From NCBI GenBank assembly GCA_964518505.1, contig CAZFGT010000027.1:1-31875 (forward strand): a stretch of DNA of 31,875 bases. Reading direction: 5' to 3'. Shown here piece after piece: positions 22,313-30,619 of the stretch (position 1 is its first letter; each line of letters begins with the position of its first letter). This stretch comes from DASPUH01 sp964518505. GTDB lineage: Bacteria; Chloroflexota; Limnocylindria; Limnocylindrales; CSP1-4. The translations under genes and the position numbers were made by a program. A model generated the notes under the pieces. It was not told the origin of the DNA. It worked only from the letters and a program-made list of their open reading frames with translations, and made no database searches.

Positions 22313-23592
22313 CGGGCATCTCCTTCCTGGTCGGCGAGGGCGAGGACGGCGTGCGCGAGGACCCGCGCCCCGGTCGTCATGTCGGCAAGGTCGGTCCGCT
22401 CGAGCGGGCTATGGCTGTGGCCACCGATGCTGGGCACGAAGACCATGCCCGTCGGGCAATGCTCGACGAGCCGCAGGGCGTCATGGAAGGCGCCCGAGTC
22501 GATGCCCATGTGGGGCACGCCAAGGGCGTCCACCGCGGCCTGCACCGCGCCCACGACCCCCGGATCGAAGGCCGTCGGCGGCATGATCATGATCCGCTCC
22601 ACGCCGACCTCGCAGCCGGCCGTCGGGACGGCCAGGGCGCGCAGCCGCCGTTCGATGTCATCCAGCACGGCCAGGTCAGGGTGGCGCAGGTCGACGGTGA
22701 AGACGACCTCGGCCGGCACGACGTTGATGGAGCCCGGGTGGACGATGAGCCGCCCGATCGTGAGCCGCATCGTGTCGTCGCTCGCGCGCAGGATGCGATA
22801 GACGCCGTCCGCCACCTGGACCGCGGCCATCAGGGCGTCGCGCTTGCGCGACAGCGGCGTCGTCCCGGCATGACCACCCAGGCCGGCGACGCGGAACTCG
22901 AACCAGCGCGTGCCCTGCACGCTGCGCACCACGCCCACCGGCACGCCCCGGTCCTCCATCAGCGGGCCCTGCTCGATGTGGGCCTCCACGAAGGCGTGGA
23001 TCGGCCGGGCCAGCTCCCGTGACGGGACGTCCGGCAGGCGGGCATCAAGCGCCGCCAGGGCCTCGGCGAACGTCACGCCATCCGCGTCGCGGGCCGCCCG
23101 GAACTCGTCCAGCACGGCTGGGCGGACGAACGCGGTGGAGCCGGCCGTGCCAGGGCTGAAGCGCGAGCCCTCCTCGTTGGTCCAGATGACCGCCTCGATG
23201 GGCCGGCGGGCGTGGATGCCGGTCGACGAGAGAGCGGCCAGCACCTCGATGGCGGCGCACACGCCGTAGGCCCCGTCGAGCGTGCCGCCGGAGGGCTGGC
23301 TGTCGACATGGCTGCCCGTCACCACGGGGTCCGCGTCGGTCGTGCCGGCCCAGCGGAAGAAGAGGTTGCCGGCCGGGTCGCGCGCCGCCTCCGCCCCGTA
23401 CGAGCGGGCCAGGTCGGTCAGGAAGCGCCGAGCGGCCAGGTCGGGCTCGGTCAGCGCCTGCCGGTCGAGGCCGCCGCCGGGCAGCGCGCCGAATGTCGCC
23501 AGCCTGCTGACCAGCTCCCCCAGCCGCCGCTGGTCGACGGCCGCGGCGACGGCCGCCGGCCGGTCCGCCACGGGCACCTCCGCCGGACTCAC
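22309..23592 (-). CDS. M20 family ureide amidohydrolase (ureidoglycolate or allantoate amidohydrolase)
   Basis: A 427-residue binuclear metal hydrolase of the AllC/UAH/N-carbamoyl amino acid hydrolase group. Metal and catalytic residues are visible: GSHVDSQ (His95), TLDGAYG (Asp106), TNEEGSRF (Glu140, Glu141), AHIEQGP (His205) and GHSHSP near the C-terminus. A dimerisation lid domain lies between about 210 and 325 (VGVVRSVQGTRWFEF, GLGGHAGTTP). Allantoicase is encoded just upstream and already cleaves allantoate, so the ureidoglycolate amidohydrolase role, releasing glyoxylate, ammonia and CO2, is favoured over allantoate amidohydrolase. GTG start at 23590-23592 overlaps allantoicase by 4 bp. 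Confidence 0.88.
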   Translation of the reverse strand: MSPAEVPVADRPAAVAAAVDQRRLGELVSRLATFGALPGGGLDRQALTEPDLAARRFLTDLARSYGAEAARDPAGNLFFRWAGTTDADPVVTGSHVDSQPSGGTLDGAYGVCAAIEVLAALSSTGIHARRPIEAVIWTNEEGSRFSPGTAGSTAFVRPAVLDEFRAARDADGVTFAEALAALDARLPDVPSRELARPIHAFVEAHIEQGPLMEDRGVPVGVVRSVQGTRWFEFRVAGLGGHAGTTPLSRKRDALMAAVQVADGVYRILRASDDTMRLTIGRLIVHPGSINVVPAEVVFTVDLRHPDLAVLDDIERRLRALAVPTAGCEVGVERIMIMPPTAFDPGVVGAVQAAVDALGVPHMGIDSGAFHDALRLVEHCPTGMVFVPSIGGHSHSPLERTDLADMTTGARVLAHAVLALADQEGDAR

Positions 23593-24821
23593 AGTTCGCC
23601 GTCTCCCGATGGGTCGGACGGCGGCCCCTCGAGGGCGTCGCGCAGCTCTTCCACCGGCACGCCGCTGAGCGGCCGCGCGTCGATGACCTCCTGGGCGGCG
23701 GCCGGGACCAGCCCCAGGCCGGCCAGGACCTGGTGGGCCTGGCGCGCGGGCAGGCTGTCGAACCAGTGGAAGCCGGCCTGCCGCCGGGCGGCCGGATCGA
23801 CCGTCCCCAGCACCCGAACGCGGGAGAGCCCTCCGTCGGGGAACGCGTCGAGGCGCACCGAGGCGTAGGTGCCCGGGTCGGTGACGGGAAACACGTGGCG
23901 GGTGTCGGGCTGCAGGCTGACCCGCGGGACCAGGGGGACCCAGGCCGGTGAATCCGCCGCCGGGCCATGCGCCAGGGTCGAGCCGAACAGCTCGATGGCC
24001 GACGACGCGTTGTAGCGGAAATGAGCCGTGTCCACGATGAGCTGGCGCACCCGTCCGGCGAGGGCGAGCTGGAAGACGACCAGATCGTGGCCGTCGTCAC
24101 GACGTCGCCGGGTCTCCCAGCCCTCCCCCATCGTGCGCGCCCGGTCCGGCCGATTCAGGTGCTGGGCCGAGGTGTAGAAGCCGTCGCTGCTGGCGCTCAC
24201 CGCGCCGCCATGTTCCTGGCTGGCCAGGTCGATGGTCAGACCATCGAAGCGCCGCGGGTCAGGCACCACGCGGCCCATCACCCGCAGGCGGGCCACGCCG
24301 CCGTCGGGCCAGGTCACCAACCGGACGTGGGTGAAGCGGTGCGGGTCGGCCACCGGGAAGGTGTTGTGCGCGTCGCCCTGCAGGGGCGCCCGCGGCACCA
24401 GCTCGGACCACTCCACGCTGGGGTCGGACAGCTCGGCGGGGCTGGGATAGCCCTCCAGGCCGCAGGCTTCGACACGGCAGAAGGGCGGGTAGTTGCCGGT
24501 GAAGTTGCTCGTGTCGATGTCGACCGACGTGATGATGCCCGGCGTGCCAAGGCGGATGAGCGCCCAGTCGTGGTCGCCTTCCCTCCGCCGCCGCGTCTCC
24601 CAGCCGTCGACGATCTCGCCGCGGTTGCCGTAGTGGCCGGGGTCGAAGACGGCCGGTCCGGGCCGCAGCAGGTTCTCCTTCTCGCCGAAGGACTCGTCGC
24701 TGGCCGCCATCACGGTGCCGCCGACCCACCAGCCGGCGAGGTCCACATCGGCGGCGATGGGCTCGCCCTGCTCGTGCCCGCTGCGTGAGCCACGCTGGCG
24801 GCGACGGGGCTCGGCGCTCAC
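23589..24821 (-). CDS. alc: Allantoicase with C-terminal extension
   Basis: Hydrolyses allantoate to ureidoglycolate and urea. Two tandem allantoicase (jelly-roll) repeats are clear. The first has GGTVMAASDESFGEKENLL, VDGWETRRRREGDHDWALIRLG and NFTGNYPP. The second has GGAVSASSDGFYTSAQHLNRP, GEGWETRRRRDDGHDLVVFQL and HFRYNASS. At 410 aa it is longer than usual (about 330-350). The last ~70 residues (FHWFDSLPARQAHQVLAGLG onward, with RPL) are helical and weakly recall the start of OHCU decarboxylases, but are too short to be one. GTG start at 24819-24821 overlaps the racemase-family stop by 4 bp; the longer frame upstream is a shadow. Confidence 0.93.
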   Translation of the reverse strand: MSAEPRRRQRGSRSGHEQGEPIAADVDLAGWWVGGTVMAASDESFGEKENLLRPGPAVFDPGHYGNRGEIVDGWETRRRREGDHDWALIRLGTPGIITSVDIDTSNFTGNYPPFCRVEACGLEGYPSPAELSDPSVEWSELVPRAPLQGDAHNTFPVADPHRFTHVRLVTWPDGGVARLRVMGRVVPDPRRFDGLTIDLASQEHGGAVSASSDGFYTSAQHLNRPDRARTMGEGWETRRRRDDGHDLVVFQLALAGRVRQLIVDTAHFRYNASSAIELFGSTLAHGPAADSPAWVPLVPRVSLQPDTRHVFPVTDPGTYASVRLDAFPDGGLSRVRVLGTVDPAARRQAGFHWFDSLPARQAHQVLAGLGLVPAAAQEVIDARPLSGVPVEELRDALEGPPSDPSGDGEL

Positions 24822-25579
24822 CGGGACGCCGCTCCGGCGCCCTGGCGGAGGCCGAGGGCCTCGGAGAGCGGCCAGGCGATGATGTGCTTGGGCTCGGGCA
24901 GTGCGTACGTGGAGATCTTGCTGGTCTTGAGGCCCAGCCCCACGAGCGCCTCGGCCAGGCGGACGGCCGCTCCCACCCCGTCGATGACCGGTACGTGCAG
25001 CTCCGAGGTGATGGCCTCTTCCAGGCCGGCCATCCCGGCGCAGCCCAGGCAGATGACCTCGGCGTGGTCGAGCTCGACCGCCTTGCGCGCCTCGGCCACG
25101 ATGGCCCGGATGGCGCCCTGCGGATCGCTGTCGACCTCCAGGGTGCTCATGCCGCTGGCCCGCACGGAGGCGCAGCGGTCCCACAGGCCGGCCAGGCGCA
25201 GGCGGTCCTCGATGGGCGGCACGGAGCGCTGCAGCGTGGTCACGACCGCATAGGTCCGCCCGATCATCATCGCCACGTGCGCGGACGCCTCGCAGATCTC
25301 AAGGACGGGCTGCTCCAGGAGTTCCTGAAGCCCGTCCCGGCCGTGCTCCCCGAAGCCGGCCATGACGACCGCATCGAAGGGCTGATCGTAGGCGAGGACA
25401 CGGTCCATCACCGCCACCGCGGACAGGTAGCTCTCGAAGTTGCAGTCGACGGCCTCGGCCCCGAAGAACGGCTGGAGCGTCACCACCTCCGTGCCCGGCG
25501 AGGCGTAGTGGCGGGCGGCCTCATCGATGCCGGCCGTCATGGAGCCGCTGGTGTTGACGTTCACGACGACGATGCGCAT
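24818..25579 (-). CDS. Asp/Glu/hydantoin racemase-family protein lacking the first catalytic Cys
   Basis: A 253-residue member of the family that includes allantoin racemase (HpxA), hydantoin racemase (HyuE) and arylmalonate decarboxylase. It starts MRIVVVNVNTSGSMTAGID, the usual N-P-N/N-T-S opening. The second catalytic cysteine is present in VICLGCAGMAGLEE (Cys180). The first motif, normally A-C-F-x-D/E-x-G, reads MAGFGEHGRDG, so Gly75 replaces Cys. Two-base racemases need both cysteines, whereas arylmalonate decarboxylase naturally has Gly74 and Cys188. It may therefore not racemise. Context (between allantoinase and allantoicase) suggests a ureide substrate. The ATG at 25577-25579 lies 17 bases after the allantoinase stop. 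Confidence 0.85.
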   Translation of the reverse strand: MRIVVVNVNTSGSMTAGIDEAARHYASPGTEVVTLQPFFGAEAVDCNFESYLSAVAVMDRVLAYDQPFDAVVMAGFGEHGRDGLQELLEQPVLEICEASAHVAMMIGRTYAVVTTLQRSVPPIEDRLRLAGLWDRCASVRASGMSTLEVDSDPQGAIRAIVAEARKAVELDHAEVICLGCAGMAGLEEAITSELHVPVIDGVGAAVRLAEALVGLGLKTSKISTYALPEPKHIIAWPLSEALGLRQGAGAASR

Positions 25580-25596
25580 GGCGTGACCCCTTCGTT

Positions 25597-26955
25597 TCAG
25601 GTGGGACGGGTGAGGAACCGGCCGGCGGGCCGGGCCGCATCGACCGGTCGTCCCTCCAGGTAGGTCGCGCGGACCACACCTGTCAGCGTGCGGCCGGCGT
25701 ACGGGGTGAGGGGATGGCGGTGGTAGAGCGCCGCGGGATCCACCGTGAAGGTGGCCTCCGGGTCGAAGACCGCGAAGTCGGCCGCGGCGCCCGCCACGAG
25801 GCGGCCCTTGGCGGACAGGCCGGCCAGGTCGGCCGGGCCCCGGGCCATCCAGCCCACCACGTCGGCCAGGCTGAAGCCCCGCTGGCGGGCCCCCGTCCAC
25901 ACCGCCGCCAGTCCCAGCTGCAGGGATGAGACGCCGCCCCAGGCGTCGCTGAAATCGCCCGTGTCCAGGCCCTTCATGGCCACGGTGCAGGGCGAGTGGT
26001 CGGAGACGACCATCTCGAGGACGCCGTCACCAAGGGCGGCCCACAGGAGCTCGCGGTTGGCCGCCTCTCGGATGGGCGGCCCGCACTTGAAGGCCGTGTC
26101 GCCATCGGCGATCTCCTCGGCCGCGAACGTCAGGTAGTGGGGGCACGTCTCGGCCGTCAGCCGCACGCCCTCGCGCTTTGCCGTGGCGATCATGGGCACC
26201 GCGTCCGAGCTCGAGAGGTGGGCGATGTGGGCCCGGCCGCCGGTGTTGCGCGCCGCCTCGATGACCTCGGCGATGGCCAGGTTCTCCCGACCACGCGGAC
26301 GGGAGGCCAGGTAGTCGGCGTAGTGGCGCGTGTGGACCGGATCGTCGGGGGCCGACGCGGCGGGCAGTTCGGCGTGCACGAGCAGTGGTGCGTCGAGGTC
26401 GCGCAGCGCATGCAGCGCCCCGGTGAGCTGGGCCACCGAGACGGACGGGAAGTCCGGCGTGCCGGCATCGCCAAGGAAACACTTGAAGCCCGCCACGCCG
26501 GCTGCCCGAAGCGGCGCGAGGTCGGCCAGGTTGTCGGGCACGACGCCGCCCCAGAAGCCCACGTCGACCAGGCACTGCCCAGCCGCGGCGGCGCGCTTGA
26601 TCTCCAGCGCCGCCACATCTACCGTGGAGGGCAGGCTATCCAGCGGCATGTCCACGATCGTGGTCACACCGCCGGCCGCGGCGGCCCGGGTCGCCGTGGC
26701 GAACCCCTCCCACTCGGTGTTGCCGGGCTCGCAGACGTGGACGTGCGAGTCGACGAGGCCAGGCAGGAGCACCACGTCGGCGCCCAGCTCGAGCGTCTCG
26801 GCGGCGGCCGAGTCGGGGTCGGACGGTCCGGCCCCATCCCACGCCTCGATGGAAGCGATGCGCCCATCGCGCACGCCGATGACCACCGGGGACTCCCCGG
26901 CGGGCGTCATCGCCCGCCGGGCCCGGATGCGGAGGTCGAGAGCTTCGCGGGACAC
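25597..26955 (-). CDS. allB: Allantoinase
   Basis: Opens the hydantoin ring of allantoin to give allantoate. The 452-residue length equals that of E. coli AllB. The amidohydrolase metal set is complete: HVHV (His71, His73), carboxylated Lys158 in GFKCFLGD, His194 in LLVHAEL, His246 in AHIAHLSSS, and Asp319 in VVSDHSPC. The block EPGNTEWEGFATATRAAAAG and the DMP-L-S motif distinguish allantoinase from dihydropyrimidinase. GTG at 26953-26955 is chosen: it is five bases after the permease stop. The open frame continues far upstream only as a shadow of the permease gene. Confidence 0.95.
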   Translation of the reverse strand: MSREALDLRIRARRAMTPAGESPVVIGVRDGRIASIEAWDGAGPSDPDSAAAETLELGADVVLLPGLVDSHVHVCEPGNTEWEGFATATRAAAAGGVTTIVDMPLDSLPSTVDVAALEIKRAAAAGQCLVDVGFWGGVVPDNLADLAPLRAAGVAGFKCFLGDAGTPDFPSVSVAQLTGALHALRDLDAPLLVHAELPAASAPDDPVHTRHYADYLASRPRGRENLAIAEVIEAARNTGGRAHIAHLSSSDAVPMIATAKREGVRLTAETCPHYLTFAAEEIADGDTAFKCGPPIREAANRELLWAALGDGVLEMVVSDHSPCTVAMKGLDTGDFSDAWGGVSSLQLGLAAVWTGARQRGFSLADVVGWMARGPADLAGLSAKGRLVAGAAADFAVFDPEATFTVDPAALYHRHPLTPYAGRTLTGVVRATYLEGRPVDAARPAGRFLTRPT

Positions 26956-26960
26956 GGGTC

Positions 26961-28424
26961 TCAGCCCGCGGCGCTGGCCGGCTGGGCCCCCGTCACGGCT
27001 GGGCTCGAGCCGATGCTCGAGTAGCCCAGGATGCGACCGACGTTGGGGTTGCGCGCCACCACGGCCACGATGACCAGGTACACGACGCCACCGGTGATCC
27101 ACGCCTGGATGGCGGGGAAGCCGATGATGTCGGTGCTCTGGAAGTCGGAGAGGCCGGGGATGAGGTGGCCCGTGTACGCGCCCACGGCGGTCCCCGCGAG
27201 GAGCGCGATGATGGCCGGCCAGTTGGCGGCCGCCAGCTCGTGCCAGTTCGCGACGCGATGCATCGGCCGGTGCAGGCCGAAGAGTCGCGGCACCACGAAG
27301 AGGTCCATGGCCATGATCGTGCTGGCGACCGGCACGGTGACGGCGCCGATGCCGGTCACGATCGTGAAGGTCTGGTTCAGGCTGGGCAGGATGAACGTCA
27401 GGGCGGCGGCGATGACGCCCAGGCCGATGACCGTGTACTGGCGCCGGTAGCCGGGGATCCGCGACAGGATGTTCTGCGCCCCGTTGATGGCGATGTAGAG
27501 GTTGCCGTCCTGGACCGCCCATTGGTTGACGATCAGGACCAGCAGCATCAGCGGCGCCAGGCCGAAGGCCGTGAACTGGGCGAAGTACTGCAGCGCCGCC
27601 CCCTGGTCCGAGTTGTTGGCCAGGGTGGCCACCATGTAGCCCATGATGGGGAAGATGAACGCGCCGAGGAAATAGCCGATGGCAAGGGTCGGCACGTTCC
27701 ACCAGGAGGCCGCGCCGGGCTTCGAGTAGCGGAAGACGTCCGGTTCGTTGCCCCAGGTGGAGAGGCCCACCATGAGACCCGCGGTGAAGATGATCGACGT
27801 CGGCGCGGTGCTGACCGGGACGTTGGAGAGCACGTCCGGGGAGACCGACAGCAGGGCCCGGAGTACGGCGTAGATGCCCCACACGATGATGACGGGCACC
27901 GCCACGTACTGGGCGAACCGCTGCAGGCCGGTGAAGCCGAAGTAGTTGTTCACGATCATCACGAAGGCCACGGCCGCGGTCACCAGTTCGATCGCGGGGA
28001 TCGTCCCCAGCAGGGCGCCGGCGATGAAGATGATGAAGGCCACCGTGAAGAGGTAGAAGCCCATCCCGTCGACGACCAGCAGCAGCGAGACGATGGCCGA
28101 GCCGATCGTCCCGAAGATGCTGCGGGTGGCGACGGCGTGCGTCTGGCCGGCATAGGCGCCCACGTTGGCCGAGCCGATGCAGTAGACCGTCATGACGACG
28201 GCGGCGATGGCCATGGCCTCGATGAGGTCGCCCAGCGAGAGGCCGCCGAAGCGGGCCGAGTAGCCGATGAGGACCGCCCCGAACACGATCTGCATCGACA
28301 TGAACGTGAGCATCATCCGGAAGTTCGAGCGCCGAGCGTGGGCGGGCACCACCGTCTCGGTGTAGTCGGCCTCGATGGATTGAGTCGCGCCCACAGGACC
28401 CGTCGAACCGGCTTGGTCGACCAT
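26961..28424 (-). CDS. NCS1-family nucleobase/allantoin:cation symporter
   Basis: A 487-residue, 12-helix permease of the nucleobase:cation symporter-1 family (CodB/PurP/PucI type). The N-terminus has ARRSNFRMMLTFMSMQIVFG, then GANVG-like ANVGAYAGQTHAVATRSIFG, the substrate-site region STWGNEPDVFRYSK, and a late VPVASTIMAMDLFVVPRL. It is first in the operon with a strong AGGAGG seven bases before the ATG (28422-28424). Operon content makes allantoin or another purine-derived ureide the likely cargo; hydantoin or uracil cannot be excluded. Confidence 0.92.
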   Translation of the reverse strand: MVDQAGSTGPVGATQSIEADYTETVVPAHARRSNFRMMLTFMSMQIVFGAVLIGYSARFGGLSLGDLIEAMAIAAVVMTVYCIGSANVGAYAGQTHAVATRSIFGTIGSAIVSLLLVVDGMGFYLFTVAFIIFIAGALLGTIPAIELVTAAVAFVMIVNNYFGFTGLQRFAQYVAVPVIIVWGIYAVLRALLSVSPDVLSNVPVSTAPTSIIFTAGLMVGLSTWGNEPDVFRYSKPGAASWWNVPTLAIGYFLGAFIFPIMGYMVATLANNSDQGAALQYFAQFTAFGLAPLMLLVLIVNQWAVQDGNLYIAINGAQNILSRIPGYRRQYTVIGLGVIAAALTFILPSLNQTFTIVTGIGAVTVPVASTIMAMDLFVVPRLFGLHRPMHRVANWHELAAANWPAIIALLAGTAVGAYTGHLIPGLSDFQSTDIIGFPAIQAWITGGVVYLVIVAVVARNPNVGRILGYSSIGSSPAVTGAQPASAAG

Positions 28425-28794
28425 GAGCCACCTCCTGGGTCGAGCAGGCTCCGGCCACAGGCCGAACCGCCGGCTCCCCGTCCCTCCTCCAGCCCGGCGT
28501 CTCGGAGCACTCCGGCAGCAGACCTTGGGCGATACTGCACGGTCCTGAGAGCCTCGTCAAATCGCGTCGTTCGGCTCGTTCACGGGCCGGTAATCCAGTC
28601 GAAAGACTCGCGCCCGATGATGCGTTCTGGCAGCCGACCCCATCTCGGCCACCAGGACCCAGCGCCGCCTCCCCGGCGACGGGAACCGCATAGCCAAACG
28701 GCCCGGCAGGGCCGACGAGCGCCCTCCCTCCTCCTCCGGGGCCTCGCCGGTTGCAGCCGGGTCCTTTGGTTTCGGGGGCGGCGCGCGCCTCGGC
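28425..28794 (-). other. 370-bp region between uronate isomerase and the ureide operon
   Basis: Contains the candidate ureide promoter and its untranslated leader. A minus-strand 44-codon ORF (28557-28691; begins MRFPSPGRRRWVLVAEMGS, ends NEPNDAI) has no recognisable family and only a weak ribosome site. No riboswitch class was recognised and no U-rich terminator was seen after the uronate isomerase gene. Confidence 0.4.
28532..28560 (-). promoter_or_regulatory. Candidate promoter of the ureide operon
   Basis: TTGACG (28555-28560) and CAGTAT (28532-28537) are 17 bases apart on the minus strand, about 108 bases upstream of the NCS1 ATG. The -35 is good, the -10 moderate. GCGAT and ATCGC flank the region as a loose inverted pair that might be a regulator site. 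No regulator gene is in the window. Confidence 0.4.
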
Positions 28795-30222
28795 CTACTG
28801 GCCCTCCCGATCCAACCGGTAGGTGCGCCTGGCCAGGCCGGCAGCGAGGTCAGCGGCCGTCTCGAACGCTGCCGGCTCGTCGACGATCGCGCGCGTGACC
28901 AGCCCCGCCAGCCAGTTCGCCGAGGCTCGGCGCCACAGCTCGTGGCGGGCCGGGATGGAGCAGAAGGCACGCGCGTCGTCGTTGAAACCGGCCAGGTTGG
29001 CGAGACCGGCGATCTCCACCACCGCATCCAGATAGCGACTGATGCCGTTCAGGCCGTCGAAGAACCACCATGGCGGACCGATCCGCACGGCGTGGTAGTA
29101 GCCGGCCAGCGGGGCGAGTTCGCGCGCGTACGTGGTCTCGTCGAGGGTGAACAGGATGAGCCGGAGGCGCGGGTCGTTGCCGAACTGCTCGAGCAGCGGG
29201 CGGAGGTTTCGCGTGAACTCGGTGGCTACCGGGATGTCGGCGCCGAGATCAGGCCCGAAGCGCTCCAGCAGCGCACTGTCATGGTCGCGCAGCGACCCCA
29301 CGTGGAGTTGCATGACGAGGCCGTCGTCCACGCTCATGCGCGCCAGCTCGATGATCAGGTGCCCGGCGAAGCGCCGCGCATCGTCCGGCGACGCCTCGCC
29401 GCGCAGGGCCCGCGCAAGGATGGCGTCCGCCTCAGCGGGCTCGAGTGAGCCCGTGTAAGCGGTCTCCACGCCGAGATCGATGGCCACCGCACCGTGGGCC
29501 TTGAAGTACGCCCGACGGTCGTCGACGGCGGCGAGCAGGTCCGAGGTGCTCGCGATGTCCCGCCCGACCGACGCTCCCAGTGCCTCCAGGTGCCCGCGCC
29601 AGCCCGGGTCAAGCAGGTTGACCAAACCATCGGCCCGCAGGGTGGGTCGGACGTCGCCCGGCCAGCCCGATGCGCGGATGGCTCGGTGGGGCTCGAGTGG
29701 GTCGGCCGCGTCATCGGTCGTGCAGAGCGTCTCGATGCCGAACCGCTCGAAGAGAGCCCGCGGCCGGAACGCGGGCGTGGCCAGTCTGGCCTCGATCTCG
29801 TCGTACACGGCCTGGGCGTTGGCGCTGGCGAGCGACTCCGCGATGCCGAAGACGTCGGCGAGCTCCATGGCCAGCCAGGCGGCCGTCGGCGTGGCGCGCA
29901 ACAGGTGCTGGTGATCGGCGAACAGCTGCCATACGCGGCGGTGGTCGGTCTCGGTTTCCGCGCCACGGCGCACAGCCCCCTGTCGGGGTGGGATGCCGAG
30001 GGACTCGTACGGGATGCCCTGGGCGTGGAGCAGCCGCAGGACGTAGTGGTCCCGCATGACGAACAGTTCGGCCGGCGACCCGAACGTCGCGGCGGGATCC
30101 GCCAGGAGGCGCGGGTCGATGTGACCATGCGGGCTCACGATCGGGAGCGCGGCGATGGCCCGGTAGATGTCCCGGGCGATCCGCCGCTGGGCGGGGTCGG
30201 ACGCGAAGTAGCGGTCGGTCAT
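28795..30222 (-). CDS. uxaC: Uronate isomerase (glucuronate/galacturonate isomerase)
   Basis: Interconverts D-glucuronate and D-fructuronate, or D-galacturonate and D-tagaturonate, the first step of hexuronate use. The 475-residue length is normal for UxaC. The amidohydrolase-like H-x-H is in IVSPHGHIDP, followed by the family blocks FGIETLCTTDDAADPLEPH, RPTLRADGLVNLLDPGW, LVMQLHVGSLRDHDSAL and the late FFDGLNGISRYLDAVVEIAGL. The ATG at 30220-30222 (MTDRYFASDP) fits family N-termini; the frame is open 19 codons further but without support. No other uronate pathway gene is in the window. Confidence 0.93.
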   Translation of the reverse strand: MTDRYFASDPAQRRIARDIYRAIAALPIVSPHGHIDPRLLADPAATFGSPAELFVMRDHYVLRLLHAQGIPYESLGIPPRQGAVRRGAETETDHRRVWQLFADHQHLLRATPTAAWLAMELADVFGIAESLASANAQAVYDEIEARLATPAFRPRALFERFGIETLCTTDDAADPLEPHRAIRASGWPGDVRPTLRADGLVNLLDPGWRGHLEALGASVGRDIASTSDLLAAVDDRRAYFKAHGAVAIDLGVETAYTGSLEPAEADAILARALRGEASPDDARRFAGHLIIELARMSVDDGLVMQLHVGSLRDHDSALLERFGPDLGADIPVATEFTRNLRPLLEQFGNDPRLRLILFTLDETTYARELAPLAGYYHAVRIGPPWWFFDGLNGISRYLDAVVEIAGLANLAGFNDDARAFCSIPARHELWRRASANWLAGLVTRAIVDEPAAFETAADLAAGLARRTYRLDREGQ

Positions 30223-30244
30223 GCGCGGTGACCGCCCGGAGGCC

Positions 30245-30532
30245 CTAACCGGCGGCGGGGGCCACGGCTGTCGGCGCATGGCGATGGCGGAGACGGCGGA
30301 CCAGCGCCGTCATGACCAGGCTCATGGCGATGCTCATCACGAGGGGCGCCCAGGTCATCTGCTGGCGCGACCGCCCGTGACGCATCGCCTCGACATCCAG
30401 GAACACGCTCTTGCACACCGGGCAGCGGAAGGCACCACCGCGCCCGCTGCGTCCCATGGGCGCCATCGCGGTCCCGTCCTTGGGGCACGTCATCGCGGTC
30501 GGTGACTCCATCGTCAGCGTCTCGTCGGTCAT
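30245..30532 (-). CDS. Small TFIIB-type zinc-ribbon membrane protein
   Basis: A 95-residue protein. A zinc ribbon (TCPKDGTAM then FRCPVCKSVFLDVEAM) occupies about residues 15-50, and one membrane helix (LVMSIAMSLVMTALV) about 64-80, followed by an Arg/His-rich and Ala tail. The first knuckle has one Cys plus Asp/Lys where C-x-x-C is usual (CPKDG), so three Cys and possibly His68-type residues may complete the site. Similar zf-TFIIB proteins are common and uncharacterised. It sits 22 bases upstream of uxaC, probably co-transcribed by position rather than function. Confidence 0.75.
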   Translation of the reverse strand: MTDETLTMESPTAMTCPKDGTAMAPMGRSGRGGAFRCPVCKSVFLDVEAMRHGRSRQQMTWAPLVMSIAMSLVMTALVRRLRHRHAPTAVAPAAG

Positions 30533-30619
30533 CGCTCCACCCCTTCCAGCGCGTGGGTCAGTTCAGCCTGTCCATCTTCTCACCGTCCGACCGATAAGGC
30601 CGAGAAAGACACAGGTACG

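Noticed and set aside
26956..28560. Long N-terminal extension of the allantoinase frame
   Set aside because: It is a shadow of the NCS1 permease; the allantoinase fold begins at the GTG at 26953-26955.
28425..28560. Guanidine or other riboswitch upstream of the NCS1 permease
   Set aside because: None of the conserved cores I know could be matched in the leader.
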